A stretch of DNA of 39,460 nucleotides from an uncultured Christensenella sp. (GTDB lineage Bacteria > Bacillota > Clostridia > Christensenellales > Pumilibacteraceae): positions 1 through 39,460 of the forward strand of contig CAJTPT010000010.1 of assembly GCA_910578545.1 (NCBI GenBank), read 5' to 3'. Each line of letters starts with the position of its first letter. Position 1 is the first letter of the stretch. Under the pieces are notes generated by a model that saw only the letters and a list, made by a program, of their open reading frames with translations, made no database searches and was not told the origin of the DNA. Shown piece by piece: positions 7,604 to 16,244 of this stretch. A program made the position numbers and the translations under genes.

Positions 7604-8344
7604 CTATTCGGATTTATTCCGACGCTCCCATTCGCGCATTTTCAGCTCGAACAGTTTGCCGTTTTCGGCATTCATGAATCGAAACAAAGAGAAAGCCGCA
7701 AAAGCGTACTCATAGCTATTCATATCCAAAGGCTTGAGATAATAATTCTTGCCTTTCTTTTCGATCAACCGCCGAACGTAATACGGCGCGTCGGTAAAGT
7801 CCTTGACGTACCGATTGATTTGACTGCCCGAGCGCAACGGTTTAATGAGTATTGCCGTAACAAACTTTCGCCATTTGTCGTATTCGTCGGAAGCCGTCGC
7901 TGTCGGAATAACGTCGAACGCGTCGTACTTGACCTCGACGTTGAGTATCTCGGTAAACAACGGCAAAAGTCTGAAGACATACTCACGAAAACGCGGAAGT
8001 ATCGGTAATTCTTCGCCGTCGCGTTCCATGCGAACGTCTTTGGGCGCGTCCTTGAATATTTTTTCCGTTTGAGAAACAAACAAATCGCGCACATACTCGG
8101 CATAGTCTTGCTCAACGCTTATACATTCTTGCTCGTCGATATACACGCCGGGAATGTCGTTGCGCCTATGGACGTCGTCTATATTCAAATGCAAATGTTC
8201 GAGATACAAGTCAACAGGCGCAGAATCGCCAGGCTTTTCGTACCCGAACGCAACGCGCTCGACCGCGTAGTAGTTGATTTGCAAATTGAGAATAAGCGCG
8301 TGCAGTGCACCTAATATCTTGCTCTCGTCGATAGTGTTTTCCAT
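7604..8344 (-). CDS. hypothetical protein beside candidate origin
   Basis: A 246-aa soluble protein of unknown family. I place the start at 8344. The frame continues 44 codons upstream, but that extension covers a terminator-like hairpin. The protein is helical-looking, with an acidic middle and a basic C-terminus (RMREWERRNKSE-like). Being the only gene between the accessory operon and the repeat-rich, palindromic DNA at 8550-8845, it could be a replication or transfer accessory factor. That is position-based inference only. Confidence 0.65.
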   Translation of the reverse strand: MENTIDESKILGALHALILNLQINYYAVERVAFGYEKPGDSAPVDLYLEHLHLNIDDVHRRNDIPGVYIDEQECISVEQDYAEYVRDLFVSQTEKIFKDAPKDVRMERDGEELPILPRFREYVFRLLPLFTEILNVEVKYDAFDVIPTATASDEYDKWRKFVTAILIKPLRSGSQINRYVKDFTDAPYYVRRLIEKKGKNYYLKPLDMNSYEYAFAAFSLFRFMNAENGKLFELKMREWERRNKSE

Positions 8345-8373
8345 AAAAAATGCCGCTCCTTGCGGAACGGCAT
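8345..8373 (-). terminator. terminator-like hairpin in the leader of the 246-aa gene
   Basis: In the minus-strand RNA, AUGCCGUUCC pairs with GGAGCGGCAU (8350-8373), a 10-bp stem closed by a GCAA tetraloop. One pair is a U-G wobble, which is paired only in this orientation. Six Us follow and then the ATG. The GGAG ribosome site lies inside the stem. It can act as an intrinsic terminator or attenuator, or as a lid on translation. Confidence 0.7.
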
Positions 8374-8549
8374 ATAGCACATACCGACCGCATAGTTGCG
8401 ACACTATTGTAAGCCAGACATCCCTTTTGCAAGAAACACTAACAGACGTGGATCGATATGTAGCTACCAAGCACATACGCCCGTTAATGTATTTTGTTGC
8501 AAATTGAGAATGAGCCTATATTTGAGTATAGGGGGAGTTGTCTATTCAC

Positions 8550-8599
8550 TTACAATATTGTCGCAATGCTATTGTAACACATTTGACCGTAAAAATCAA
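8550..8599 (-). promoter_or_regulatory. candidate promoter inside a TTACAATA inverted repeat
   Basis: On the minus strand TTGATT (8594-8599), 17-bp spacer, TACAAT (8571-8576). The -10 lies in the right arm of a perfect inverted repeat TTACAATA (8550-8557) / TATTGTAA (8570-8577). TTACAATAG recurs on the same strand at 8404-8412, and TGCGACA occurs near 8395, 8558 (inverted) and 8632. The pattern suggests an operator over the promoter of the 246-aa gene, leaving a leader of about 220 nt. Confidence 0.45.
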
Positions 8600-8676
8600 G
8601 TTTTGAAAAGCAAAAGTTTGCGTTCGACAAACTGCGACAAAAAGTTGCATTTAGTATTAAGTTTTCAATGTGCTAA

Positions 8677-8845
8677 AAACGGGCAGTTGGTTATGAAATA
8701 AACCCCGTTTGACTGTGGGGCGTGCGCTTGTCTTGAACAAGTGCGCCGCTGCGCGGCGCAGACAAGCGCACGCCGGAACAAAGCGAACGAACGAAACGAC
8801 GCGGGGTAAGGGCGTCGCCGCTGAACCGCTTGGCGATCGCCCTTA
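8677..8845. other. candidate replication/transfer origin: nested palindromes
   Basis: Directly after the HUH endonuclease gene lies a dense set of inverted repeats. These are AAACGGG/CCCGTTT (8677-8683, 8704-8710), a 15-bp perfect repeat GGCGTGCGCTTGTCT / AGACAAGCGCACGCC (8719-8733, 8760-8774) enclosing GCGCCGC-TGC-GCGGCGC (8743-8759), and TAAGGGCGTCGCC / GGCGATCGCCCTTA (8807-8819, 8832-8845, one bulge). None has a T-run, so they are unlikely to be simple terminators. HUH nickases act at hairpin-flanked sites, so a double-strand origin or oriT is plausible. The nick site is not identified. Confidence 0.55.
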
Positions 8846-8865
8846 ACTCCCGCGCGCGGTCGTTT

Positions 8866-9987
8866 TCAGTTCGTCTTTCGCATTTGCTTTATAACGGCGT
8901 CGCTTACTTGTCCCATGTACAAGCCTTCATCCCAGCAACCGAAGTCGTCGAACAGCAAGTATTTCACGGGCTTGTCCTCGTCGTTTATCTGCGCAAGTAT
9001 ATCGTCCTCGTTTATGTCGGATATGAAGTACGCCGACAGCCCTTTACTGCATATTATTCGTTCGCCCGTCTTTTCAATGTACTTTAAGATGTACGCTATT
9101 GAGTTGCCCAATGTTTCTCGGCTCGTTATAAGCTCGAAATCCGATCGTCCGAATCGCTCGTTAAAATATGTGTTCTGCACCGTTTCCTGTCGGCAATGGT
9201 TTTTGCTATCCCAATCGTTTACGGTTATAAGTTCGCCGGGCATTGTGCCGTCGGGTATATCGAATAGCCCGTGAAAGTGGAGTCTGTTGCTTTCCGGCGC
9301 GCGTTCCCACACGCCGGCATATTGCCAATCCTTGCGCTTTGTAAAATTCCATAGCGTATATTTGAGCTGCTTCTTAAAACTGTCCTCGTCGTGTAGAGCG
9401 TTTGAGTAAGTAAAGGTGACGAAATAATTCCAATGCCCGTGAAGATAGATTTTGCGAGATAGTCTTACGCGCCGAGAGATAATATTGTGCCGCTTCCGCT
9501 CGAAGCCCTTATCCACATACGCTTTTGCGTTCTCGGGCGTTTTGAAATACGGTAGCATACCGTCAAGAACGATTTGCTTCCGTTCTTTCGGGCGTTTATT
9601 CAAATTCGCCATATACAGTTCTTCGAACAGTTCCTTGCGCGTCATCAACCGACCTTTGGGCTGTTTGGGTTTTTCTTTGCACGCGGAAGTAGGCGCGGGA
9701 TCTTCCGCGCCGTCATTCCGCTCGAATTGCCGTATAAGATACTCGTCGGTTACTTCCACTAAACCCATATCCGCTATTTCTTCAGCCGTTAATGTCGATT
9801 GCGCTTTCTCGGTATCCGTCGGCTGGACGCTATCCGTTCCTTGCTCGGCATTATCCGATTGAACATTCGGATCGACGACATCTATAAGCGGCTCGAAATG
9901 TTTCCGCCTCGGACCTTTGCGCCCTTCGGTATGCGGTATGGCTATATAGCTCGAACCGTCCGAGTATATCTTGCATTCGGGTATCAT
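8866..9987 (-). CDS. HUH endonuclease, rolling-circle Rep / relaxase-like
   Basis: A 373-aa protein predicted to nick DNA and attach covalently through tyrosine. Residues 1-180 are charged and low-complexity in part. The catalytic part has motif 1 NYFVTFTYS (187-195), the HUH metal motif LHFHGLF with H237-F-H239, and motif 3 SIAYILKYIEK with Y299 and Y303. This layout matches replication initiators of filamentous phages, microviruses and RC plasmids rather than MobA-type relaxases. The start overlaps the preceding stop by ATGA, so it is coupled to the membrane P-loop gene. The candidate origin lies immediately 3' of it. Confidence 0.85.
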   Translation of the reverse strand: MIPECKIYSDGSSYIAIPHTEGRKGPRRKHFEPLIDVVDPNVQSDNAEQGTDSVQPTDTEKAQSTLTAEEIADMGLVEVTDEYLIRQFERNDGAEDPAPTSACKEKPKQPKGRLMTRKELFEELYMANLNKRPKERKQIVLDGMLPYFKTPENAKAYVDKGFERKRHNIISRRVRLSRKIYLHGHWNYFVTFTYSNALHDEDSFKKQLKYTLWNFTKRKDWQYAGVWERAPESNRLHFHGLFDIPDGTMPGELITVNDWDSKNHCRQETVQNTYFNERFGRSDFELITSRETLGNSIAYILKYIEKTGERIICSKGLSAYFISDINEDDILAQINDEDKPVKYLLFDDFGCWDEGLYMGQVSDAVIKQMRKTN

Positions 9988-12086
9988 GGCGTATTGCCTC
10001 CGTACAGCGAATTTATGAAGTAACTGTTTTGAGCTTGCAACTCTCTTACCGTCGCTTTTTCGGTTTGGTATTCGAGATAATCGTCAAGCCCGACGTTCGT
10101 TCTTTTCGCAAGATCGTTAAAATAATCGCTGAAACAGTCGGTCGAAAACCGCTTACTGTAAATCTTGGCGTTCATAAGATAATACTTCTTTTTGTCTGCC
10201 TTACCGTCCATTGTTCCGCGCTCTTTCTCGACATTAAGCACGCAATACCCGTAACGGTTGTAATTCCGTACGTTTCTATTCCACACCCATGCGACGAATT
10301 TTTTGTATAGGTAAATGAACAGTGTATTGTCGCCGCGTCTGTATCTGAAATCCGTATAAGTCGCTATGAACCTATTGAACAGCCACTCGCTGAACATATC
10401 TTGTAGCGTGTAGAACGGCAGCGTTATACCTTGCTCGCTCGACTCTATTATGCGGATAATATCGCAGAGATCTCTCGCGTCCGCGCCCCAGCTCTCCGGT
10501 CGTTGCTCGTCGGTGAACACCTTAATGAACGGAAAGTTGTCTACGGTCGCGCTATGCCGGCACATCTTGAGCCACGAGTTAAACAGATCGTTCTTTTGGT
10601 TGGTTTCGTCCGTACCTTTCTTTACTTCTCGTAGCTCGAGATTATTACCGCGCTCTTTGCCTATCTCGGAGATCGTCACAACGCCGAACTCAAAGCTGCC
10701 TATGTACGGGTTATCTTCAATGAGTTTTTTACCAAGCCTTAACGCGTCGAAATCAAGTATATGCGAGTGTCGGCTTTCCCGCACAACTCTTTGCACGAAA
10801 AAGTCCGTGATCCATAACGGTAGATTGCCCATGTCGCTCTTTACATTGCTTGTCCGTATTGCATAGTTTGAGATTATAAGACTGCTCTCTAAGACGTAGA
10901 TAAAGTAAGCCAAAGCGTAGTTTTCGAGCACGTCAAACAGCTCGGTTATATACAGACCGTTGTCGTAACCGTCGCCGTACTTTTCTACGTCGTAGCCGCA
11001 TAACTGCCAGTGCACGTTACCGTGAGATAAAAACCTATCTCGCTTTTTATGTATCCACTGCTTGACCGTTGCGAGATTGTACACCGTATGGTATTCCATA
11101 CAAGCGAGCAATTCTTTCTCGAACATTATCCAAGGGAAATACGGGAACTTCATGTCTGCGATTTGCATTATTTCGAGCGCTTTTTGTCTGAACATTACTT
11201 CTTGACTTAAAGACATATCGGTAATGAGAGTCGTTTTCTTTTTGCCCATGCTTCCGCAGGCGAGCGTAACGATCGGCAATTCGTTTATGAATCCGCAGTC
11301 TCGCGCTTCGTAGTGGCGAAGTCTGTGTAACGCAATATTCCGTCGCCAGCGGTTGAATAGCCACAATGCGACTATTATTATGCCCCATATATTAAACACC
11401 TTCCAGAACGGCGTCATGTCTATGAACAGCTTGCGCAACTGCGGAAAGATATTGCCTACGTCTATGCTTACGGCGAAGTAGAAATAGAACGCAAAAAACT
11501 CGACAAGTATTGTTGCGAGATTAAGGTGCAAAGCCGCTATGAGAAGCCATATTCTCCATATCCATCTATGCCGGCGTAAGAATGCTATGTAGCCACGAAT
11601 AAACCTGTGTATAGGCTCGTACACTATCCGGCTTAAAGTTTTGAACGCTCGTAACGGCAACGTATCTTTATTGTGCTTTGTATTGCATCTGCCGTATACG
11701 GCGCGGATCAATAGCACGAGCAACAATATGCACGGCAAGATTATGAGTAACGCCATAGTAAGAAATTCGGATGTTGCAAGCCCCCACGAACGGAAGTTGT
11801 CCGCCGAAAAGAATACATTGAAATATTCGGATATGCCCGTTCCGGCCTCGGACGGCGTGGTCGGTATGCTCGGGTTGTCGGGCATTGCCGTCGAGTAGTT
11901 TATGACCGTCGGCATTATGTCGCTGTCTATGTCGAACAGCTTAACAAAATAGTACGCTATGGACGTGCCGAAGTCCTTAAAGCTCTCGAACAGCCTTATG
12001 TACGAAACGTTGAACACGAACACGCCGAGAACGGCAAGCGTAATAAATACGCCCACCGTCAGCGTTATGTAAAGTCTTCTACGCAT
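9984..12086 (-). CDS. multi-spanning membrane P-loop protein (Zot/pI-like, tentative)
   Basis: A 700-aa inner-membrane protein; start chosen at 12086 after AGGAGG. Membrane segments are at about 7-27, 108-130, 178-208 (probably two) and 228-245. The cytoplasmic part follows, with a divergent Walker A, IVTLACGSMGKKKTTL (272-287; G-S-M-G-K-K-K-T), then SSLIISNYAIRT (401-412), FEFGVVTISEIGKERGN (465-481) where a Walker B strand would sit, and FPFIKVFTDEQRPESWGADA (518-537). The order of strands recalls Zot/pI assembly ATPases of filamentous phages, but the motifs are degenerate and the membrane region is much larger. It could equally be a novel transfer pump. Confidence 0.6.
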   Translation of the reverse strand: MRRRLYITLTVGVFITLAVLGVFVFNVSYIRLFESFKDFGTSIAYYFVKLFDIDSDIMPTVINYSTAMPDNPSIPTTPSEAGTGISEYFNVFFSADNFRSWGLATSEFLTMALLIILPCILLLVLLIRAVYGRCNTKHNKDTLPLRAFKTLSRIVYEPIHRFIRGYIAFLRRHRWIWRIWLLIAALHLNLATILVEFFAFYFYFAVSIDVGNIFPQLRKLFIDMTPFWKVFNIWGIIIVALWLFNRWRRNIALHRLRHYEARDCGFINELPIVTLACGSMGKKKTTLITDMSLSQEVMFRQKALEIMQIADMKFPYFPWIMFEKELLACMEYHTVYNLATVKQWIHKKRDRFLSHGNVHWQLCGYDVEKYGDGYDNGLYITELFDVLENYALAYFIYVLESSLIISNYAIRTSNVKSDMGNLPLWITDFFVQRVVRESRHSHILDFDALRLGKKLIEDNPYIGSFEFGVVTISEIGKERGNNLELREVKKGTDETNQKNDLFNSWLKMCRHSATVDNFPFIKVFTDEQRPESWGADARDLCDIIRIIESSEQGITLPFYTLQDMFSEWLFNRFIATYTDFRYRRGDNTLFIYLYKKFVAWVWNRNVRNYNRYGYCVLNVEKERGTMDGKADKKKYYLMNAKIYSKRFSTDCFSDYFNDLAKRTNVGLDDYLEYQTEKATVRELQAQNSYFINSLYGGNTP

Positions 12087-12177
12087 TGATTTGTCCTCCT
12101 GTGTAGATACAGTAAGAGATAAGCAGTGCGACGGCAACGAGTACCGTCACCGCTATTATTCGTTTTAGTAATTTCAT
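12079..12177 (-). CDS. 32-aa single-pass membrane microprotein
   Basis: ATG at 12177 preceded by an excellent ribosome site (AGGAGGA). It encodes MKLLKRIIAVTVLVAVALLI followed by SYCIYTGGQINA, then TAG. It overlaps the start of the 700-aa gene by 8 nt, and its own 3' end carries that gene's AGGAGG. A basic N-terminus plus one hydrophobic stretch gives an N-in membrane protein. It could be a translational-coupling leader, a small subunit of the complex or, less likely, a coat-like peptide. Confidence 0.65.
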   Translation of the reverse strand: MKLLKRIIAVTVLVAVALLISYCIYTGGQINA

Positions 12178-12186
12178 ATCCTCCTC

Positions 12187-14580
12187 CTAATCGAAAAGAT
12201 CGTCGGGAATATCGGTGTCGTCGAAGCCGTATGTTTCGAAATACATTTCGGCAAGCTCGGCGTCGGACATTTTATCTAATTCGGCAAGCGAATACTTTTT
12301 CTTTTTCTTTCGCGTAGGTCGCTCTTCACACCAAGGGAACTCGTCGTACTTTTCAAAGTCCTTGTAATTCCGTTCGGCTTGTTTGCGCATGCGCTTGTCG
12401 TGTCTTTGTTCTTTCTTTTTCCATTTGCGTTCGGACTTCTCATCACGCATACGCTGTCTTTCGGCTTCTTTGCGCTCGCGTCGCTTTTGCTTTTCGTCGG
12501 CTTTACGTTGACGCTCTCGCTCTTTACGCTGTTCGCGTTCGAGCTTCCGTTGAGCTTTGCGTTCCTGCCGCCGCAATTTGTTCCTTTCTCGCATAGGCTT
12601 TGTTGCCGAACTTATGCTTTTGAACGTCATCCCTATGAGCTTGAAAGGGAATAATATTATTTTAATCAAGACCGTAAGTATCGTCGGCGCGAACTTCCAA
12701 AGCAAGAAAATTATGAGTATGACGAGAAGTATTGCAAGCAGTATCTGCCACCACGCAAGACCTTTATTGTCATCGGTCGTGTATACGGGAGCGTCCGCGT
12801 CGGCGGCTATGTCTATGGGATTCATAACAACGGGAATAATCGTCGAAACGTTGTCTTTTGTAAATGTTAAATCTATAATGTCAAAGTCGAGCTGTACCCA
12901 CATTTGCGCTATATAAGCGTTAGTGTCGAGCTCGCTGTAATTGCCGAACGTTCCTCTTGCGATCGCCCAATCCTTGACAAACTCGAACTCTCGCGCTTCT
13001 TGACTGTCATAAACGCTTTGGTAATATCTGAACAAATACACCGTTTCGTTCTTTGCATTGCTTTCAATGACGTACTGCCTTAATTCGTCGTAGTCGCTTT
13101 CGTCCACATAGAACTTATCCTCGAATACCGCCTTTGCATAATCATCGAAGTCTTTGGGTACGACTTTTTGTATAGCCGAAACATTGTAATCGTTACTCCC
13201 AGTTACTATCTGCTCGTTGCCGAACAGCCAGCTCCACCAATTTTTTTTGGTCGTCACGTCGGACAGCTTGAATTCGTCGTTAGCCGTTATATTGACTTCG
13301 GTAAACTCGTCGTCCACATGGTCGAACAGGTCTGTACTGAAACGGTTGTTTACAAGTGCGCCGCCGTACTTTGCCGTGTACGTTTCAAACCAGCCCTTAA
13401 CGCCCTTGCGTGCGTCGCCTACAAGCCTTTCCGCAGGCAAAACGTAAGCGTCGGCATTGCCGTTGTCCGCATAAAAAAGATAGCGCAAATCGAATATTAT
13501 CCGCTCATAGCAATTCTTTGTAGAACCGCTGTCGGTCGTAGTCCAAACGTTATACGCCAAAGTACCGTAATGCCCGTGCCCGTACATTGTTGCTTCCGAG
13601 TCGGTGACTAATGCGTAATTTAGAGTTTTGTTCTCGGGATATTCTTCCGAATTGCCCGCATCTTGATGCTTTGCTATGTACGGCTCTAATGCGTTGTATA
13701 TCGTCTTATTGCCCGTAACGATCATGGGCGCGGTCTGAACGTTCAGCCAAGTAGCGTGTACGCCCGTCATCTCGCCGTATTCGTTGACGATCGAATTGGG
13801 AACGGCGAAATACACTGAATGAAGCGTATCTCTGCTGTGCAGATCCTCGTGCGTTCCGTCCGGTCGCCAATATGTAGAGCGAACGTCCAAAGATATGTAC
13901 TTGTCGAAGCCGTCCACCTTACAAGACAGCGTATCTGTTTCGGCTAATTCCGAGCCGTACCCGATTGCAAAGCCTTTGTATGTATATGTCTGCGCCGTCG
14001 TATGCTCGGTGACTTTGTTCTTTACCGACAGCTCGATTCCGCTTACCTTGTATATCCTTTCGTCGGGAGATACCGTATTGAGAATGTCGTTACGCTCTGC
14101 TTCCGAAAGGTCGATCTTGAACTTGTAAAACCGTCCTTCTATCCCTGCGTCATTTGAGTAGTTGAGAAACGTCAACGTGTATTTCTTGTAGCTCGGTTTA
14201 TTGCCGTAAGTGAGCTGTATCTCGTTTCGAGTTGTGTTTGTATCTATGGCGACGTCTTGCGGATTGTAGACGTATATGTAAAGCCCGTAGTCATTTTGCT
14301 TATCCGCATAGTACGAGTAGCAAAACTCGACGAAAGAAATTATCTGCGGAGCGCCGTTACTGTTATGCGGATAGTCCTTTATATCAAACTCTTTGCCGCC
14401 GATCGTACTGCCTTTGAGATTGTTTATGACGTTCGTTTGTTCGTATCGCGACTGTATATCTTCGCTTTCGGCATAAGCGGTCGGAACTGTTATGTTCCAA
14501 CCGCATACTACCGTTGCGACGACAATACACACGACTATGAGCAGCGTCATTAAGTAATCGTGTATTTTGTTTTTTGTCAT
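12187..14580 (-). CDS. large secreted/membrane protein with cytoplasmic coiled coil
   Basis: A 797-aa protein. It has an N-terminal signal (hydrophobic 9-30, likely signal peptidase site after TAYA near 37) and an ectodomain of about 570 residues with no named fold. One or two membrane segments follow at about 608-650 (WWQILLAILLVILIIFLLW). The cytoplasmic tail is highly charged, first a basic helix of repeating R, K and E (probably a coiled coil), then an acidic end (DDTDIPDDLFD). An envelope-spanning structural or receptor-binding component fits this topology. It is 3 nt downstream of the 198-aa gene and 9 nt before the microprotein. Confidence 0.7.
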   Translation of the reverse strand: MTKNKIHDYLMTLLIVVCIVVATVVCGWNITVPTAYAESEDIQSRYEQTNVINNLKGSTIGGKEFDIKDYPHNSNGAPQIISFVEFCYSYYADKQNDYGLYIYVYNPQDVAIDTNTTRNEIQLTYGNKPSYKKYTLTFLNYSNDAGIEGRFYKFKIDLSEAERNDILNTVSPDERIYKVSGIELSVKNKVTEHTTAQTYTYKGFAIGYGSELAETDTLSCKVDGFDKYISLDVRSTYWRPDGTHEDLHSRDTLHSVYFAVPNSIVNEYGEMTGVHATWLNVQTAPMIVTGNKTIYNALEPYIAKHQDAGNSEEYPENKTLNYALVTDSEATMYGHGHYGTLAYNVWTTTDSGSTKNCYERIIFDLRYLFYADNGNADAYVLPAERLVGDARKGVKGWFETYTAKYGGALVNNRFSTDLFDHVDDEFTEVNITANDEFKLSDVTTKKNWWSWLFGNEQIVTGSNDYNVSAIQKVVPKDFDDYAKAVFEDKFYVDESDYDELRQYVIESNAKNETVYLFRYYQSVYDSQEAREFEFVKDWAIARGTFGNYSELDTNAYIAQMWVQLDFDIIDLTFTKDNVSTIIPVVMNPIDIAADADAPVYTTDDNKGLAWWQILLAILLVILIIFLLWKFAPTILTVLIKIILFPFKLIGMTFKSISSATKPMRERNKLRRQERKAQRKLEREQRKERERQRKADEKQKRRERKEAERQRMRDEKSERKWKKKEQRHDKRMRKQAERNYKDFEKYDEFPWCEERPTRKKKKKYSLAELDKMSDAELAEMYFETYGFDDTDIPDDLFD

Positions 14581-14583
14581 TGG

Positions 14584-15180
14584 CTATCCTCCAAACACAA
14601 TTTCCGTCGGATCGATCGTTACACCCGTCACGCCTGCGCTTGACACCGTATTAAAAAGAATAGTGTATTTCGCCGCGCCGTTGTAAGACGTTACCTCGAG
14701 CTTGAACGGATAAGCCATGTCAACCGTCGCGCTGTCCGAGAATGTTACTTCCTGCCCGCCGTGCATATACTTTACAACGTCCTTTATTCCGAAATTTTCG
14801 GGGATATTGATCTCGAAACTGTCATCGGTGAGCTTGATGTCGAAAGCGTTGGTAATGTCTTTCAGTCCGGAATACTTGTACTTACTTCCGGCGACGGTGT
14901 ACTCGAAGTCCTTTTCGGCATTGGGTAAGACTTTTAAGGTAAATCCTTTCTTTTCGTCTTTGCCGTTCTCGAAAACATACTTGACTTCGTACTTGTACTT
15001 TTTTCCGCCTACATAAGCCGCTTTCGTTTCGGGCGTAAGAATTTCATTGCCGTCGTGGACGAGATAGAATGTCTTAAAGTCCGAGCTGAATCCGTCGGTG
15101 TATTTGTAAGCGATTGCTATTATGCCGCCGATCAAACCGACAACAAGCAGCGTTACAATAAAAGATATAAAGCCTTTCAT
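14584..15180 (-). CDS. membrane-anchored extracytoplasmic protein
   Basis: A 198-aa protein with an N-terminal membrane anchor (FISFIVTLLVVGLIGGIIAIA, uncleaved by appearance) followed by a beta-rich outside domain that contains KYKYEVKYVFENGKDEKKG and ends GVTIDPTEIVFGG. The closing V-T-I-D-P-T motif resembles the start of bacterial Ig-like domains. Ribosome site GGAGG. Member of the membrane-protein cluster 12187-18076. Confidence 0.7.
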   Translation of the reverse strand: MKGFISFIVTLLVVGLIGGIIAIAYKYTDGFSSDFKTFYLVHDGNEILTPETKAAYVGGKKYKYEVKYVFENGKDEKKGFTLKVLPNAEKDFEYTVAGSKYKYSGLKDITNAFDIKLTDDSFEINIPENFGIKDVVKYMHGGQEVTFSDSATVDMAYPFKLEVTSYNGAAKYTILFNTVSSAGVTGVTIDPTEIVFGG

Positions 15181-15189
15181 TTGTGCCTC

Positions 15190-16233
15190 CTAAATGCTTA
15201 CCCAAAAGCGCAACACTTCGGTTATTCCGCTGTTCTGCTCGGTTACGGTTATCTCGTAACACAGCTTATCTATCTTGGCGACGTTGCTTGTGTTCTTGCC
15301 GCGAATATCCACAACGCCGTTGGTACTGCCCGTGCCCATGTCGTAAGGATCGTAAACGCAAGCGTCTTTGCCGTAACGGGTAATAAGTCCGTATTCGTCG
15401 GTCACGGTCTCCGTCGTTTCCGCGCCGTACTCCATAGACTTCTTCGTTGTTATGGTAAACGCGCCGTTACTTATCGAACTTACCGAAAAGAGTTTTCCGG
15501 CATTGTATCTCGTTTTAAGGTTTTCTTCCCATACCTTGCTGAAATACGTTTCGCCGTATTCGCCGTAAGAGCAGTCTCCGCGCCACAGCGTTACGTCGGG
15601 AACGTTTACCGACAAAGAGTATCTCGGATTGAGAACGCAGTCGTAGACGTTTGTCGCACGAATATTTACCGTTGTTGCTTTGTTCGAATCGAGCAGGTAA
15701 TACGTTCCGCGAGCATTGTCCGAAGTTTGTTCTTTACCGGCAATAGACAGTTCGAGCGAGGTAGCTTTACCCGAGAAAGTGCAAAGACACTGCGCCGTAA
15801 ACCCGCCGTCGCGCGTCGTCACCGTAATAACGACATCGTACTCGGTAAAGGCTTTTATGCAGGTGATCGTTGCGGTCTGACTGCCGTCGCTGTCTTGCCG
15901 GACTGTGACATACTCGGCAACGTTCTTTGTGTACGACGACGGAGCGTCCTTCCACGCGACCGAGTAATCTACCTTTGAGTTTTCGGCATTGTACGGCTCG
16001 ACGCTCGCTTGCACTTTAATGCTTGTCGTACCGCCGCTCCTTGCCGCAGCATTAAGCTGTTCGGAAGTGAACGTTATCTGTTCGCGCAGTGGTTGTACCG
16101 AATTTGAAGTTGTTCCGTCTGCCGTGCTTGCAGGGCAGTACACAAACACAAGGATCGCCGTAACTACCGCCGCGACAATGCAAGCTATGAGTATAACAAC
16201 CCACTTAATAAAGCGTTTTTCTTCTTGTTCCAT
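15190..16233 (-). CDS. membrane-anchored Ig-like (Big-type) protein, paralogue 1
   Basis: A 347-aa protein with a cytoplasmic head (EQEEKRFIKW), a membrane anchor at about 11-32 and a long outside region. Residues about 70-160 look like a bacterial Ig-like (Big_2-type) repeat: IKVQASVEPYNAENSKVDYS, VAWKDAPSS, then ATITCIKAFTEYDVVITVTT. It shares this layout and the V-x-W-x-x-AWK-type core with the next gene upstream, so the two are tandem paralogues. No enzyme motif. Ribosome site GGAGG. It probably forms part of an envelope-anchored assembly. Confidence 0.7.
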   Translation of the reverse strand: MEQEEKRFIKWVVILIACIVAAVVTAILVFVYCPASTADGTTSNSVQPLREQITFTSEQLNAAARSGGTTSIKVQASVEPYNAENSKVDYSVAWKDAPSSYTKNVAEYVTVRQDSDGSQTATITCIKAFTEYDVVITVTTRDGGFTAQCLCTFSGKATSLELSIAGKEQTSDNARGTYYLLDSNKATTVNIRATNVYDCVLNPRYSLSVNVPDVTLWRGDCSYGEYGETYFSKVWEENLKTRYNAGKLFSVSSISNGAFTITTKKSMEYGAETTETVTDEYGLITRYGKDACVYDPYDMGTGSTNGVVDIRGKNTSNVAKIDKLCYEITVTEQNSGITEVLRFWVSI

Positions 16234-16244
16234 GTTTGCCTCCG

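Noticed and set aside
8396..8701. Plus-strand frame in the intergenic region
   Set aside because: No ribosome site, and it crosses the promoter, operator-like repeats and palindrome edge.
15055..15978. Long plus-strand frame (307 codons) opposite 15190-16233
   Set aside because: Shadow of the real minus-strand gene, no ribosome site or domain.
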